A stretch of DNA of 64,000 nt from the NCBI GenBank assembly GCA_018829205.1, contig JAHJUE010000010.1, forward strand, positions 124,001 through 188,000. The letters are read 5' to 3'. Below the pieces are notes generated by a model. That model was not told where the DNA came from and did not search any database. It saw nothing but the letters and a program-made list of their open reading frames with translations. Position numbers and translations under genes: made by a program. The stretch comes from Bacteroidota bacterium. GTDB taxonomy: Bacteria > Bacteroidota > Ignavibacteria > Ignavibacteriales > Melioribacteraceae. Shown here in pieces: positions 45,351 to 54,101 of this stretch; within the stretch, counting starts at the first letter, position 1; every line of letters starts with the position of its first letter.

Positions 45351-46169
45351 TTATGGTAAAACTATCAAAGGCGTTTGTCCATCGTAAATTAATTCATTGA
45401 TTAAAAATTTTCGGAAAATTTGGTCAGTTAAAAGACGTGAGCCTTTTTGAACAATCAGCATTTCATCAATTTTGTTGTTAATTACTTTCTTAATATCGTC
45501 AAAAGAGTTGTGCCCTTCGTATATGGCAAAGTCAGTTTTAAATCTGTCGGCAAATATTTTTGATAATTCTCGCAGTTGCTTTTCAATGCCTATTATTTTT
45601 TCATTGGGTTTTGCCAAATAGAAAAATGTGATGTTGGTGTTTTTGTTGTCTATGAATTTAAGAAAGTTGTTTAGTTTCAATATATTAAAAGGATGTTTTT
45701 CAGTAACTGCCACAAATATTTTTTCGTGTGAAAAAGTGTTAATTTCTTTAGGCATTGCAACAACAATATTATTTGTACTGTCAATTATCTGAATTGCAAC
45801 ACTGCCAAGTAATATTTTTTTGATTAGTCCTGTGCCTTTCAGCCCAACAAAAATTAAATTTTCAAACGGCTCTGCTAAAAATTTAGGTAAGATAAGTTGC
45901 AAATGACTATCCGAAACTGAATAAGAAACATTAAAAATATTCGGAATGAGTTCTTTTGCAAGTGATTTTAATTTTTGAAGTGCTTCATCATTGGCGTGTT
46001 GAGCAATTTGTTGCCTGCTTTCATTGTCGGTAAGTGCAGGCGCTAATACTATGGTTTTATGAAGCAAAAGGATTTCGGCATTTACTTGTTTGCTCCAATC
46101 ACAAGCATACTTTATCAAGTTGCTCGAATATTCAGAAAAGTCAATAAGTATGATAAATCTTTTGGTCAT
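45351..46169 (-). CDS. Universal stress protein (tandem UspA domains)
   Basis: 272 residues, two UspA-like halves (about 1-140 and 145-272). The first opens KRFIILIDFSEYSSNLIKYACDW and contains VGLKGTGLIKKILLGSVAIQII, the usual nucleotide-binding G-x-G(9)-type loop. The start is placed at ATG 46169 because GGAGAAG lies just before it; an upstream frame extension overlaps the antiporter gene. It is probably co-transcribed with the K+/H+ antiporter, so it may report energy or ion stress to it. Confidence 0.85.
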   Translation of the reverse strand: MTKRFIILIDFSEYSSNLIKYACDWSKQVNAEILLLHKTIVLAPALTDNESRQQIAQHANDEALQKLKSLAKELIPNIFNVSYSVSDSHLQLILPKFLAEPFENLIFVGLKGTGLIKKILLGSVAIQIIDSTNNIVVAMPKEINTFSHEKIFVAVTEKHPFNILKLNNFLKFIDNKNTNITFFYLAKPNEKIIGIEKQLRELSKIFADRFKTDFAIYEGHNSFDDIKKVINNKIDEMLIVQKGSRLLTDQIFRKFLINELIYDGQTPLIVLP

Positions 46170-46186
46170 TTTTCTTCTCCATAATT

Positions 46187-47659
46187 TTACTGAGCTATTG
46201 GTTTGTAAAGACAATCATTTACTTTATCAAGTCCTCCCTGATCGTCTGAAAGAATAACCAAAGTATCGTTTGCTTCAATGACAGTAGAACCATTTGGCGT
46301 TAGATACTTATTGTTTCGCTTAATCATTGCAATGATGGCGTTTTTAGGAAAGCTTAAATCCACTATCTTTCTGTTTACCGCAGACCAATCCGATAAAACT
46401 TGAATTTCTTTCAGTGCAGTTTTAGGAATATCCAATGTGAGTTTTTCAGTTTCTGAAAGAGGTTTAGCTTCCTCAGGTAAAGCAACGTGCAGCCATCTAG
46501 CAACAATTGGTAATGTTGTTCCCTGAATTAAAACTGATGTAACCGATATGAAAAACACAATATTAAAAATCATATCAGCTTTTTCGATACCAGCCAATAA
46601 AGGATATGTGGCAAACACAATTGGAACAGCGCCACGCAACCCAACCCAAGAAATATAAAAACGTCTTCTTAACTTCATTTTGAAAAAAAACAAACTGATA
46701 AAAACACTTATGGGGCGAGCAACTACTATCAAGAATAATGAAATAAATAGTCCAAGGCCGATATATGGAACTATTTGAGATGGGAAAACTAGTAAGCCTA
46801 AAGTAAGGAACAAGACAATTTGCATCAACCAAGCCAAACCGTCATACATTTTTAAAATAGTTTTTTTGTGTATCAGGTCTTGATTTCCTAAGTACACCGC
46901 ACAAATATATATTGCAAGAAAGCCGTTGCCACCGACAAAATCAGTTGCCGAAAATGTAATAAACATTAAGGCAATTACTAAAACAGGATAAAGTCCTTCA
47001 AAGTCAAGCTTTATTTTATTGATTATAAATTTACTCGTTATTCCAAATGCAAAACCTGCAATAGCTCCCAAAATCATTTGTTGCAGAAATAGAGGAATAA
47101 TAGATACAATACTTTGGTCTTGATGAATTACTAAAGTCAGAAATGCAATAGTCAGAACATAAGCCATTGGGTCGTTACTTCCGCTTTCTAACTCTAAAGT
47201 CGGTCTTAAGTTTGTCTTTAAGGCAAGACTTTTTGATCGTAAAATGGAAAATACAGCTGCTGCGTCCGTCGATGATACGATTGAACCCAACAGCATACTT
47301 TCATAAATAGTGAAGTCTGTAACGAACCAAACGAAAGTTCCAAGTGATATCGCTGTTAACAAAACACCAAGCGTGGATAAAACAATACCTTCCCGAAATA
47401 TTGGTTTTACAGACTTCCAATTCGTGTCAAGTCCGCCTGAAAACAAAATGAAGTTAAGAGAAACAACACCTATAAATTGGGCTATTTGGGGGTTGTTAAA
47501 ATTAATACCGCCAATTCCGTCCGTGCCTGCCAACATTCCTATTGCTAAAAAAAGCAATAGTGTGGGGACGCCAAATTTATACGAAGTCTTGCCTACAATA
47601 ATGCTTATAAAAAGTAATATAGAGCCAACTAAAAGTATATTTTCAATTGTTAAATTCAT
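46187..47659 (-). CDS. nhaP2: K+/H+ antiporter of the NhaP2/CvrA type (CPA1)
   Basis: 490 residues with about twelve membrane segments. Signatures are GVPTLLLFLAIGMLAGTDGIGG (about 31-52), LFSGGLDT (about 74), SSTDAAAVFSIL (about 129, the Asp involved in ion exchange) and GLRGAVPIVFATYPL (about 343). A cytoplasmic RCK_C/TrkA_C domain occupies about 410-490. The protein exports K+ in exchange for protons. Its stop is 17 bases before the UspA start, so both form one operon. Confidence 0.9.
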   Translation of the reverse strand: MNLTIENILLVGSILLFISIIVGKTSYKFGVPTLLLFLAIGMLAGTDGIGGINFNNPQIAQFIGVVSLNFILFSGGLDTNWKSVKPIFREGIVLSTLGVLLTAISLGTFVWFVTDFTIYESMLLGSIVSSTDAAAVFSILRSKSLALKTNLRPTLELESGSNDPMAYVLTIAFLTLVIHQDQSIVSIIPLFLQQMILGAIAGFAFGITSKFIINKIKLDFEGLYPVLVIALMFITFSATDFVGGNGFLAIYICAVYLGNQDLIHKKTILKMYDGLAWLMQIVLFLTLGLLVFPSQIVPYIGLGLFISLFLIVVARPISVFISLFFFKMKLRRRFYISWVGLRGAVPIVFATYPLLAGIEKADMIFNIVFFISVTSVLIQGTTLPIVARWLHVALPEEAKPLSETEKLTLDIPKTALKEIQVLSDWSAVNRKIVDLSFPKNAIIAMIKRNNKYLTPNGSTVIEANDTLVILSDDQGGLDKVNDCLYKPIAQ

Positions 47660-47902
47660 TCTTTTTTTCTGAAATTTTTATTCGCGCAAAGTTACATTTT
47701 ATAGTCGGACGAGTTCTTCTTTGTTTTTGTCTTGTAGAACCCGAAACTGTCAGCTTACACTATATTGTATTGGTTAGCATTGTAGCCAACGTTCTTGGCT
47801 ATAAGTAGTTGTATTTGTAAGTACACCTACTAAGAAAGACTACCTTAGAACTTCCAGTGTTGGCAATAACAAGCAATTACTTATAACCATTGTTAGCAAT
47901 AG
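47660..47902. other. Intergenic region with nested inverted repeats
   Basis: Holds a short hairpin, TAGCCAACGTTCTTGGCTA (47783-47801), and a longer inverted repeat, GGCTATAAGTAGTTG (47797-47811) against CAATTACTTATAACC (47874-47888), matching at 13 of 15 positions. GTTAGCA occurs on both sides (47773 and 47892). It may be a terminator after the alcohol dehydrogenase gene or the trace of a small mobile element. Confidence 0.5.
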
Positions 47903-48943
47903 TTATTCATTATTAATAATGATTTTCATTGCTTTTTCTTCAGCACCATTTAAGAACACTTGATAAGCATGCCCAAGTTCTGAAAGAGGGAAATGATGTG
48001 TAATCATTTTATTTAAATGCGAATTATTAGCAGATGTCGCTTTTAATAGCATTGGAGTTGTATTTGTATTAACAAGTCCAGTAGTTATGGTAAGATTTTT
48101 AATCCATAGTTTTTCAATATTAAAATCTACCTTTTTGCCATGTACTCCTACATTAGCAATATGAGCTCCTGGCTTCACTATTTTTTGACAAATATCCCAA
48201 GTTGGAGGGATTCCAACAGCTTCTATAGCAACGTCAACACCATCTTCGCCAACTATTTTTTTAATGGTTTCTTCTACATTTGTAGTTCCAGAATTAATTG
48301 TATGTGTAGCGCCTAATTCTTTGGCTAATTTAAGTCTGTTGTCATCTAAATCAATCATGATTATTTTAGAAGGAGAATAGAACTGAGCTGTTAAAAGTGC
48401 AGACATCCCAACAGGACCAGCACCAACTATAGCAATTTCATCTCCGGGTTTTACATTTCCGTATTGAACCCCAATTTCATGACCCGTAGGCATAATATCG
48501 CTTAACAAAACAGCTATGTCATCATCAATATTTTTTGGGATTCTATGTAAGCTATTATCAGCATGAGGAATTCTCACATATTCTGCTTGTACGCCGTCTA
48601 TCATATATCCTAAAATCCAGCCGCCATCTTTACAATGCGCATACATTTGTTTTTTACAATATTCGCAAGAACCACAAGAAGTAATACATGAAATCAAAAC
48701 TTTGTCTCCCTTTTTAAACTGAGAAACACTATTCCCAATCTCTTCAATAATACCTACACCTTCATGACCAAGAATGCGTCCACTTTCAATTTCAGGGTTT
48801 TTACCTTTGTAGATGCCTAAGTCAGTTCCGCAAATGGTAGTTTTTAATACTTTAACAATCACATCTGTTGGCTTGATGATTGTTGGTTTTGGTCTATCTT
48901 CTAAAGCGATATTATGATCACCATAATAAACTAAAGCTTTCAT
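47903..48943 (-). CDS. Zinc-dependent secondary alcohol dehydrogenase-like protein
   Basis: 346 residues of the medium-chain dehydrogenase family. Catalytic zinc ligands are in TICGTDLG (C38) and GHEGVGIIEE; the structural zinc site is SCGSCEYCKKQMYAHC. The Rossmann motif is VGAGPVGMSALLTAQ (about 171-185), and the acidic D in IMIDLDDNRLKLA suggests NAD rather than NADP. It is similar to alcohol and threonine-type dehydrogenases; the substrate is uncertain. It stands alone, with 260 bases upstream before the next gene. Confidence 0.88.
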   Translation of the reverse strand: MKALVYYGDHNIALEDRPKPTIIKPTDVIVKVLKTTICGTDLGIYKGKNPEIESGRILGHEGVGIIEEIGNSVSQFKKGDKVLISCITSCGSCEYCKKQMYAHCKDGGWILGYMIDGVQAEYVRIPHADNSLHRIPKNIDDDIAVLLSDIMPTGHEIGVQYGNVKPGDEIAIVGAGPVGMSALLTAQFYSPSKIIMIDLDDNRLKLAKELGATHTINSGTTNVEETIKKIVGEDGVDVAIEAVGIPPTWDICQKIVKPGAHIANVGVHGKKVDFNIEKLWIKNLTITTGLVNTNTTPMLLKATSANNSHLNKMITHHFPLSELGHAYQVFLNGAEEKAMKIIINNE

Positions 48944-49206
48944 TTTTTACCTTTTGGTTTGTAATTATTAATAATACATTTATTATCCAACAATCTCAAA
49001 CCTTTCATCAACAAGATTTATCCTATCAATATTTCTTTTAATATCAGAAACAAACCTTTCAAGAGAAGTATGCAAAGATAAATTTATTTTTCTCAATACT
49101 TTTTCTTCATATAGTTAATTGATTCGGTAATTACTTTTACTTATGTTTTCTTCATATTCAAAGTGTATTATTAAAGTTATTCGCGTATATGTAATTTTGT
49201 ATTTAA
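48944..49206. other. Intergenic region without recognised features
   Basis: AT-rich sequence between two minus-strand genes, expected to hold the promoter of the alcohol dehydrogenase. I see no repeat or strong terminator. Confidence 0.4.
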
Positions 49207-49878
49207 TTAAAACTCTTCCTTAACAATCGCTGACGCATCTACTTTAAGATTTGCCAACTGTTTTTCTAAAGCCTCCATCATTGACGGAGGTCCGCAGATG
49301 TAAAATGTTTTATTAAAATCATCAACAAAAGATTTTAGAAATTCTTCGGTGATAAATCCATTAGCATAACCCTCCACTTTTTCATCCGATAAAATATTTC
49401 TAAAATTTTTATTTAGCATTTTTTCAAATTCATCTTTTAGAATTATATCAGATTCCATTTTATTTCCAAATATTAATTTGTTGTTTCCAATTTTATTTTC
49501 TGAATTTAAGTTTCTAATAATTGCAATAAAGGGCGTTACACCTGCACCGCCGGCAATAAATATTCCTTCACCTTTATATTGAATTGAGCCCCAGGGGTCA
49601 CTGATAATCAGTTCGTCACCGGCTTTAAGATTACCAATTTCCTTGGTAACGCCGTTATGATCATTATAAATTTTAATTATGAATTCGAGATAGTCCCAGT
49701 CATTTAAACCGGTAAAAGTGAATGGACGTTTTTGTTCAACATAATCGGGTTTGTTAATTGCAACATCCGCCGCCTGCCCGGGAGTAAAGCTAAACCCTTT
49801 TGGCTTTTCTAACTTTAATATTCTTACATCGTGAGTAACATTTGTAATTTCTAGTATTTTTACTTTGTAATCACTCAT
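49207..49878 (-). CDS. FAD-binding ferredoxin/flavodoxin reductase-like oxidoreductase
   Basis: 223 residues of the ferredoxin-NADP reductase superfamily without an iron-sulfur domain. The FAD site is RPFTFTG (the RxYS-type motif), the NAD(P) site begins GIFIAGGAGVTPFIAI (about 103-118), and FYICGPPSMMEALEKQL follows near the end. ATG 49878 is chosen, with AGAGG upstream; the longer frame adds 23 residues not typical of the family. It is co-oriented with the AhpD-like gene, 79 bases downstream of it. Confidence 0.85.
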   Translation of the reverse strand: MSDYKVKILEITNVTHDVRILKLEKPKGFSFTPGQAADVAINKPDYVEQKRPFTFTGLNDWDYLEFIIKIYNDHNGVTKEIGNLKAGDELIISDPWGSIQYKGEGIFIAGGAGVTPFIAIIRNLNSENKIGNNKLIFGNKMESDIILKDEFEKMLNKNFRNILSDEKVEGYANGFITEEFLKSFVDDFNKTFYICGPPSMMEALEKQLANLKVDASAIVKEEF

Positions 49879-49957
49879 AACAAGCCTCTTAATTTTAATA
49901 ATATTGATTAAATTAAGTCTTAGTTCTCGCAATCGGGTTTTTAACAAAAGCTAACAT

Positions 49958-50416
49958 TTATTTAGAATTCCTATTAGACACATAATTCCCAACATCAGAT
50001 TTGAATCCAACTCCAAGTCTGTTCCATGCATTAATAGCAACAATCGCAAGCGTAAGTTCAACCAACTCTTCCGGGTTAAAAAAACTTACAACCTCCTCAT
50101 ATAAGTTATCCGGCGCCCCGATTTGGGAAATAAGAGTCAAACTTTCACACCAGGCAATTGCAGCTTTTTCACGAGGCGTATAAATTGGCGCTTCACGCCA
50201 TACAGTAAGAAGATTAATACGTTGCTCGCTTTCTCCAATTGCGAGTGCATCTTTAGTATGCATATCGAGACAATGCGCACATCCGTTTAGTTGTGAAGCC
50301 CTGATTTTTATCAACTCAAGTAAATATTTATCCAGTTTACTTTTGTTTACTGTTCTTTGAAGATTTAACATCGCATTATATGCTGATGGAGACACTTTAT
50401 ACCAGTCAATTCTCAT
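49958..50416 (-). CDS. AhpD-like carboxymuconolactone decarboxylase-family protein
   Basis: 152 residues, all helical. The redox-active CxxC-H motif is in NGCAHCLDMHTKDA (about 46-59), as in AhpD and related peroxidase partners. The sequence then follows the family pattern EREKAAIAW-like and NAWNRLGV. ATG 50416 is preferred because GGGA lies before it; ATG 50428 adds four residues. It is followed by the flavin reductase gene, which could supply reducing power. Confidence 0.85.
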   Translation of the reverse strand: MRIDWYKVSPSAYNAMLNLQRTVNKSKLDKYLLELIKIRASQLNGCAHCLDMHTKDALAIGESEQRINLLTVWREAPIYTPREKAAIAWCESLTLISQIGAPDNLYEEVVSFFNPEELVELTLAIVAINAWNRLGVGFKSDVGNYVSNRNSK

Positions 50417-50529
50417 TTTAATTCCCATTAAATTTTGCGATTTACTTATTGAGTTAAATTCCTTTCCAATTATGGGTTAGGATACAAACATTTGAGATAA
50501 ACTTATATTGATGTAAGTAATTAAACAAT

Positions 50530-50539
50530 GACTTTAGTC
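50530..50539. promoter_or_regulatory. Candidate Crp/Fnr-type site upstream of the AhpD-like gene
   Basis: GACTTTAGTC, almost palindromic and one base different from the site at 51407. It lies about 110 bases upstream of the minus-strand AhpD start and next to the Crp/Fnr gene. Confidence 0.3.
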
Positions 50540-50582
50540 TGGTTTGTTCAATTTATCACTTAAGAATCAGAAGGAATAAGAA

Positions 50583-51251
50583 TTACTTGGCAAGCTTTTT
50601 CAGCTTGTCGTAATCCTTTATAAACACTGTTTTTCTATAAATGGATATAACGCCTGTCTCTTTCAGTTTTTTGAAGGCACGTGAAATCGTTTCAGTAATA
50701 GTTCCAAGGTATGCCGCTAATGTAGGATACGAGAATACAAGTTTTAAAAAAGGTTCAGGTAAATTATGAGTTCCTTTTTTCTCTATTTCTCTTACAAGAT
50801 AATCTGCAAGTCTATTGATTACTTCTTTTAGCGATAGTGCTTCTGCCTTTACACTAATTGACTGTAAACGTTTTGCAAATCCCGACATTACTTTAAAACT
50901 TAATTTTGGATTTTCTTCCAATAACTGGAGGAATTCTGTTTTGGGAATGAACAGCAGCGTTGCGTCTTCAAGCACTTGAACACTCGCAGGACAATCACCG
51001 CCTGTGAATAACGGTACATCTCCAAATAATTGTGGTTTCTTTAACAAGTGAAGAATGTATTCCTTTCCGTGAGGTGAAATTTTAAATATTTTTACCGCTC
51101 CCTTGATTACTATAAAAATGCCTTGAAACTTCTCACCCTCGTGAAAAATAAATTCTGATTTTTTGTAGTTCACTAGCGAACTTAATGCCGTTATCTTTCT
51201 TAAATCCTCAATGTTCAAATCGGAAAAAAGAGGGATTTCATTAAGTGTCAT
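50583..51251 (-). CDS. Crp/Fnr-family transcription regulator
   Basis: 222 residues: an N-terminal cyclic-nucleotide-type beta barrel (about 5-120) and a C-terminal winged helix with TLAAYLGTITETISRAFKKLKETGVI (about 173-200), the Crp/Fnr recognition helix. It has one cysteine only, so it lacks the [4Fe-4S] sensor of Fnr and more resembles Dnr/NnrR-like or Crp-like regulators. It is divergent from the cbb3 oxidase genes, which makes control of respiration by oxygen or nitric oxide a reasonable guess. Confidence 0.88.
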   Translation of the reverse strand: MTLNEIPLFSDLNIEDLRKITALSSLVNYKKSEFIFHEGEKFQGIFIVIKGAVKIFKISPHGKEYILHLLKKPQLFGDVPLFTGGDCPASVQVLEDATLLFIPKTEFLQLLEENPKLSFKVMSGFAKRLQSISVKAEALSLKEVINRLADYLVREIEKKGTHNLPEPFLKLVFSYPTLAAYLGTITETISRAFKKLKETGVISIYRKTVFIKDYDKLKKLAK

Positions 51252-51406
51252 TGCTCAACTTCTTTATTATTGATTTAAATGGAATATTTATAATGAAGTA
51301 TTTTATAAAGAATAAATTATTTATATCAAGGTACAAAAAGAATGTAATTTAACAAACATAATAAACCGGAATTAGATACTCCTTCAATGAAAAACCGCAT
51401 AACATA

Positions 51407-51416
51407 GACTTAAGTC
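51407..51416. promoter_or_regulatory. Candidate Crp/Fnr-type site in the crp-ccoN intergenic region
   Basis: GACTTAAGTC is a perfect 10-base palindrome 72 bases before ccoN and shared (one mismatch) with the other side of the regulator gene. The assignment to the neighbouring regulator is inferred. Confidence 0.35.
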
Positions 51417-51488
51417 ATTGTTGTCCTTTCTGACTTTCAATATGTTGTATATAATTTTTAGTATAAAAATTAATTTGAAAAAGAGCTT

Positions 51489-52910
51489 ATGGCAACCTCA
51501 AGACCAATAGCCGTTTCTAAAAGCAATATAGATGAGATAATAGATGAAGACAGTAGGTTAACAAAGCTTATTTACTCATACTTGACATCTGCCGTAGGCT
51601 GGTTAATTTTCGGAACATTTATTGGATTATTTCTCGGATTAAAGTTTGTTTATCCTGATTTAGGAAACTATCCGTGGTTGTCATTTGGAAGGCTTCGACC
51701 GATACACACAAATGTTGTTTTTTGGGGATGGTCTTCTTTATCTATGATGGCTCTTGCTCTTTATGTAGTTCCTCGCACTAGTCAAAGGAGACTGTTTAAT
51801 ATTCAGCTAAGCAGACAAGCTCTTTATATAATTAATGTTTCTATATTATTAGGTGTATTGAGTTTGTTGTTCGGAGTAAACAACGGAGGCCAGGAATACA
51901 GAGAATTTATTTGGCCTGTAATGTGGCTTTTTGCCTTGGGTATCTCGGCAAACTTACTAAACTTTTATAATACTGTCGCATTAAGAAAGACTGAAGAAAT
52001 ATACCTATCTAACTGGTATATAATCGCGGCGTTCATCTGGACGTTTGTTGTAGTTGTTATTGCCTACTTACCTTTTTACCAACACAGTCTCGGCGAGACC
52101 GTAATACAAGGCTATTACATGCATATGGGTGTCGGTATGTGGTTTACACCGATGGTGCTTGGTCTTACTTATTATTTTCTTCCCAAGCTTTTAAATAAAC
52201 CGATATATTCCTACTCATTAGGTGTGCTTGGGTTTTGGACACAAATGGTATTTTATTCATTAATAGGAGCCCATCACTTTGTATTTAGTCCGGTGCCCTG
52301 GTGGCTACAAACAGTGGCCATCGTTTTCAGTATTGGAATGTTTGTAACCTTATTTGCCGGTACTGGTAATTTTCTTCTAACCATGAAAGGTAGTTTTAGA
52401 ACAATTAAGAAAAGTTATTCTTTGCCTTTTATACTTGTTGGAGTAATATTTTATTTCTTAGCATCTGGACAAGGCTCACTCGAAGCATTGCGTTCTTTAA
52501 ATGAAATATGGCACTTCACAAATTATACGGTGGCACATTCACACCTAACAATGTACGGTTTTGTAGCCTTTTTGATCTGGGGTGGAATATATGCCCTTTT
52601 ACCACGTTTAACAGGAAAAGAACCGTCTCATTTATTGGTAGGAGTACATTTTTGGTTTGCCTTAATTGGATTGTTGGTTTATGGTTTTGCTTTAATGATT
52701 GGAGGAACATTGCAAGGAAAGTCTTGGATTGAACAACAACCATTTATAAACTCAGTTGAACTTATGTCTTCTTTCTGGTTATGGCGCGCAATAGGCGGTA
52801 CGTTTATGTTTATTGCTCATATAGTATTTGCGGTTAATATTGTGAAAATGAAACCGGTGTTATCTAAGGAGTTTGAGACAGAGAAGAAAATAGCGAGCGA
52901 ACCAATATGA
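51489..52910 (+). CDS. ccoN: cbb3-type cytochrome c oxidase subunit I
   Basis: 473 residues with twelve hydrophobic segments. Haem and copper ligands are seen in FGRLRPIHTNVVF (low-spin haem His), YYMHMGVGMW (CuB His), MVFYSLIGAHHF (the cross-linked Tyr and two CuB His) and TNYTVAHSHLTMYGF (haem b ligands). It is the catalytic oxygen-reducing subunit of a high-affinity oxidase. Its stop overlaps the next gene by four bases (ATGA), so the genes form one operon. No CcoG/H/I/S assembly genes are near. Confidence 0.9.
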   Translation: MATSRPIAVSKSNIDEIIDEDSRLTKLIYSYLTSAVGWLIFGTFIGLFLGLKFVYPDLGNYPWLSFGRLRPIHTNVVFWGWSSLSMMALALYVVPRTSQRRLFNIQLSRQALYIINVSILLGVLSLLFGVNNGGQEYREFIWPVMWLFALGISANLLNFYNTVALRKTEEIYLSNWYIIAAFIWTFVVVVIAYLPFYQHSLGETVIQGYYMHMGVGMWFTPMVLGLTYYFLPKLLNKPIYSYSLGVLGFWTQMVFYSLIGAHHFVFSPVPWWLQTVAIVFSIGMFVTLFAGTGNFLLTMKGSFRTIKKSYSLPFILVGVIFYFLASGQGSLEALRSLNEIWHFTNYTVAHSHLTMYGFVAFLIWGGIYALLPRLTGKEPSHLLVGVHFWFALIGLLVYGFALMIGGTLQGKSWIEQQPFINSVELMSSFWLWRAIGGTFMFIAHIVFAVNIVKMKPVLSKEFETEKKIASEPI

Positions 52911-53878
52911 AATTAGATTTTCACAAGAATCATAGATTATTATTTAATACGGTATTTTGGGGTTTCGTGATACTTTCAATTATAATTGCTGTTGTTCCGG
53001 CTTATTATGTGAATGATGTAACTCCAACTCCCGGCTCAAAACCAATGACATTTGAGGAGTTTCAAGGACTAAAAGTTTATGTCTCAGAAGGTTGTATGTA
53101 CTGTCATACCCAGCAGGTTAGACCGTTGGAAAGTGATAAAATGTTCGGGAGACCGTCAGCTCCGGGAGATTATGCTTATCTAAAACCTCTTGATGATTTA
53201 AGGATGACACCTGCAGTTCTCGGCAGCGAAAGGACAGGCCCTGATCTCAGTAATATAGGAAACAGACAACCAAGTGAAGCGTGGCATTACATGCACCTGT
53301 ATAATCCTAGATCTGTTGTCAAAACATCTGTCATGCAGGCATATCCTTGGATGTTTGAAATAAAGGAAGATCCATTGCCTGATGATTATATTGTATCACT
53401 CCCCCCGGATGATGCACCGAAAAACGGAAAGTTAGTTGCAACAGAAGATGCTCAGCACCTCGTTGCGTATCTACTTTATTTGAAACAAGCTCCGATTAAA
53501 ATCTTGGGTGTTAAAGAGATTGCAAGCACATCATCAAACAAAACGGGGCTTAACATAGGAGAATCTATTTATAAGTCCAATTGTGCAAGCTGCCACCAGC
53601 AGAACGGAGAAGGTCTTACAGCGGTATTCCCGCCTTTGAAAAATTCTTCAGTCGTAAATTCAGATAATGCAGATGAACATATAGGGATAGTTCTTTTTGG
53701 TGCGAAAGGACGAACAATTGACGGAGTTAAATATACTTCCGAAATGCCTGCTCAAAAAGAGAATTATTCAAATGAAGAAATTACTGCCGTGATTAATTAC
53801 GAAAGAACAAGCTGGGGAAATAAAGGCAAAGAAATAACTGCTGAAGATGTAAAAAGAATACGAGAGCGGGGAAAATGA
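52907..53878 (+). CDS. ccoO: CcoO subunit fused to an extra cytochrome c domain
   Basis: 323 residues, about 100 more than ordinary CcoO. One N-terminal membrane anchor (about 13-32), the CcoO haem-binding CMYCH (63-67) and its Met-containing AYPWMF region, then a second haem c motif CASCH (226-230) in a C-terminal class I cytochrome c domain. The extra domain is very similar to that of the protein at 54102. Electrons would pass through these haems to CcoN. It starts and ends with ATGA overlaps to its neighbours. Confidence 0.88.
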   Translation: MKLDFHKNHRLLFNTVFWGFVILSIIIAVVPAYYVNDVTPTPGSKPMTFEEFQGLKVYVSEGCMYCHTQQVRPLESDKMFGRPSAPGDYAYLKPLDDLRMTPAVLGSERTGPDLSNIGNRQPSEAWHYMHLYNPRSVVKTSVMQAYPWMFEIKEDPLPDDYIVSLPPDDAPKNGKLVATEDAQHLVAYLLYLKQAPIKILGVKEIASTSSNKTGLNIGESIYKSNCASCHQQNGEGLTAVFPPLKNSSVVNSDNADEHIGIVLFGAKGRTIDGVKYTSEMPAQKENYSNEEITAVINYERTSWGNKGKEITAEDVKRIRERGK

Positions 53879-54099
53879 TTTTTTTAACAATTCTAAAACT
53901 TTTGTTTATTCAGTCGTGTTCACTGCCAGATACCTTTGGAGAACCGAACACTCCGGCAAATGCGTTAATATTCTACCTTGTGTACGGAACTTCAATATTA
54001 ATAGTAATAGGGGTATTCTTATTATTCCTCTGGTTTACAATAAAACCAAGGGAAAAATCAGAAAACCATATAAAAAGAAAAATCTTATTAGACTTATAA
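53875..54099 (+). CDS. Small membrane protein of the cbb3 operon
   Basis: 74 residues with a hydrophobic start (LTILKLLFIQSC, possibly a lipobox-like cleavage site) and one membrane segment (about 28-52), then a basic tail. It overlaps ccoO by four bases and is followed two bases after its stop by the next cytochrome gene. The position recalls CcoQ or assembly subunits, but the sequence does not prove it. Confidence 0.65.
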   Translation: MIFLTILKLLFIQSCSLPDTFGEPNTPANALIFYLVYGTSILIVIGVFLLFLWFTIKPREKSENHIKRKILLDL

Positions 54100-54101
54100 A
54101 A

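Noticed and set aside
47772-47898. Integron attC site
   Set aside because: The boundary sequences do not fit RYYYAAC and GTTRRRY, and no integron integrase is present.
53916-54101. Upstream extension of the CcoP-like gene
   Set aside because: It overlaps the small membrane gene in another frame and lacks a sensible N-terminus; kept only as part of a frameshift hypothesis.
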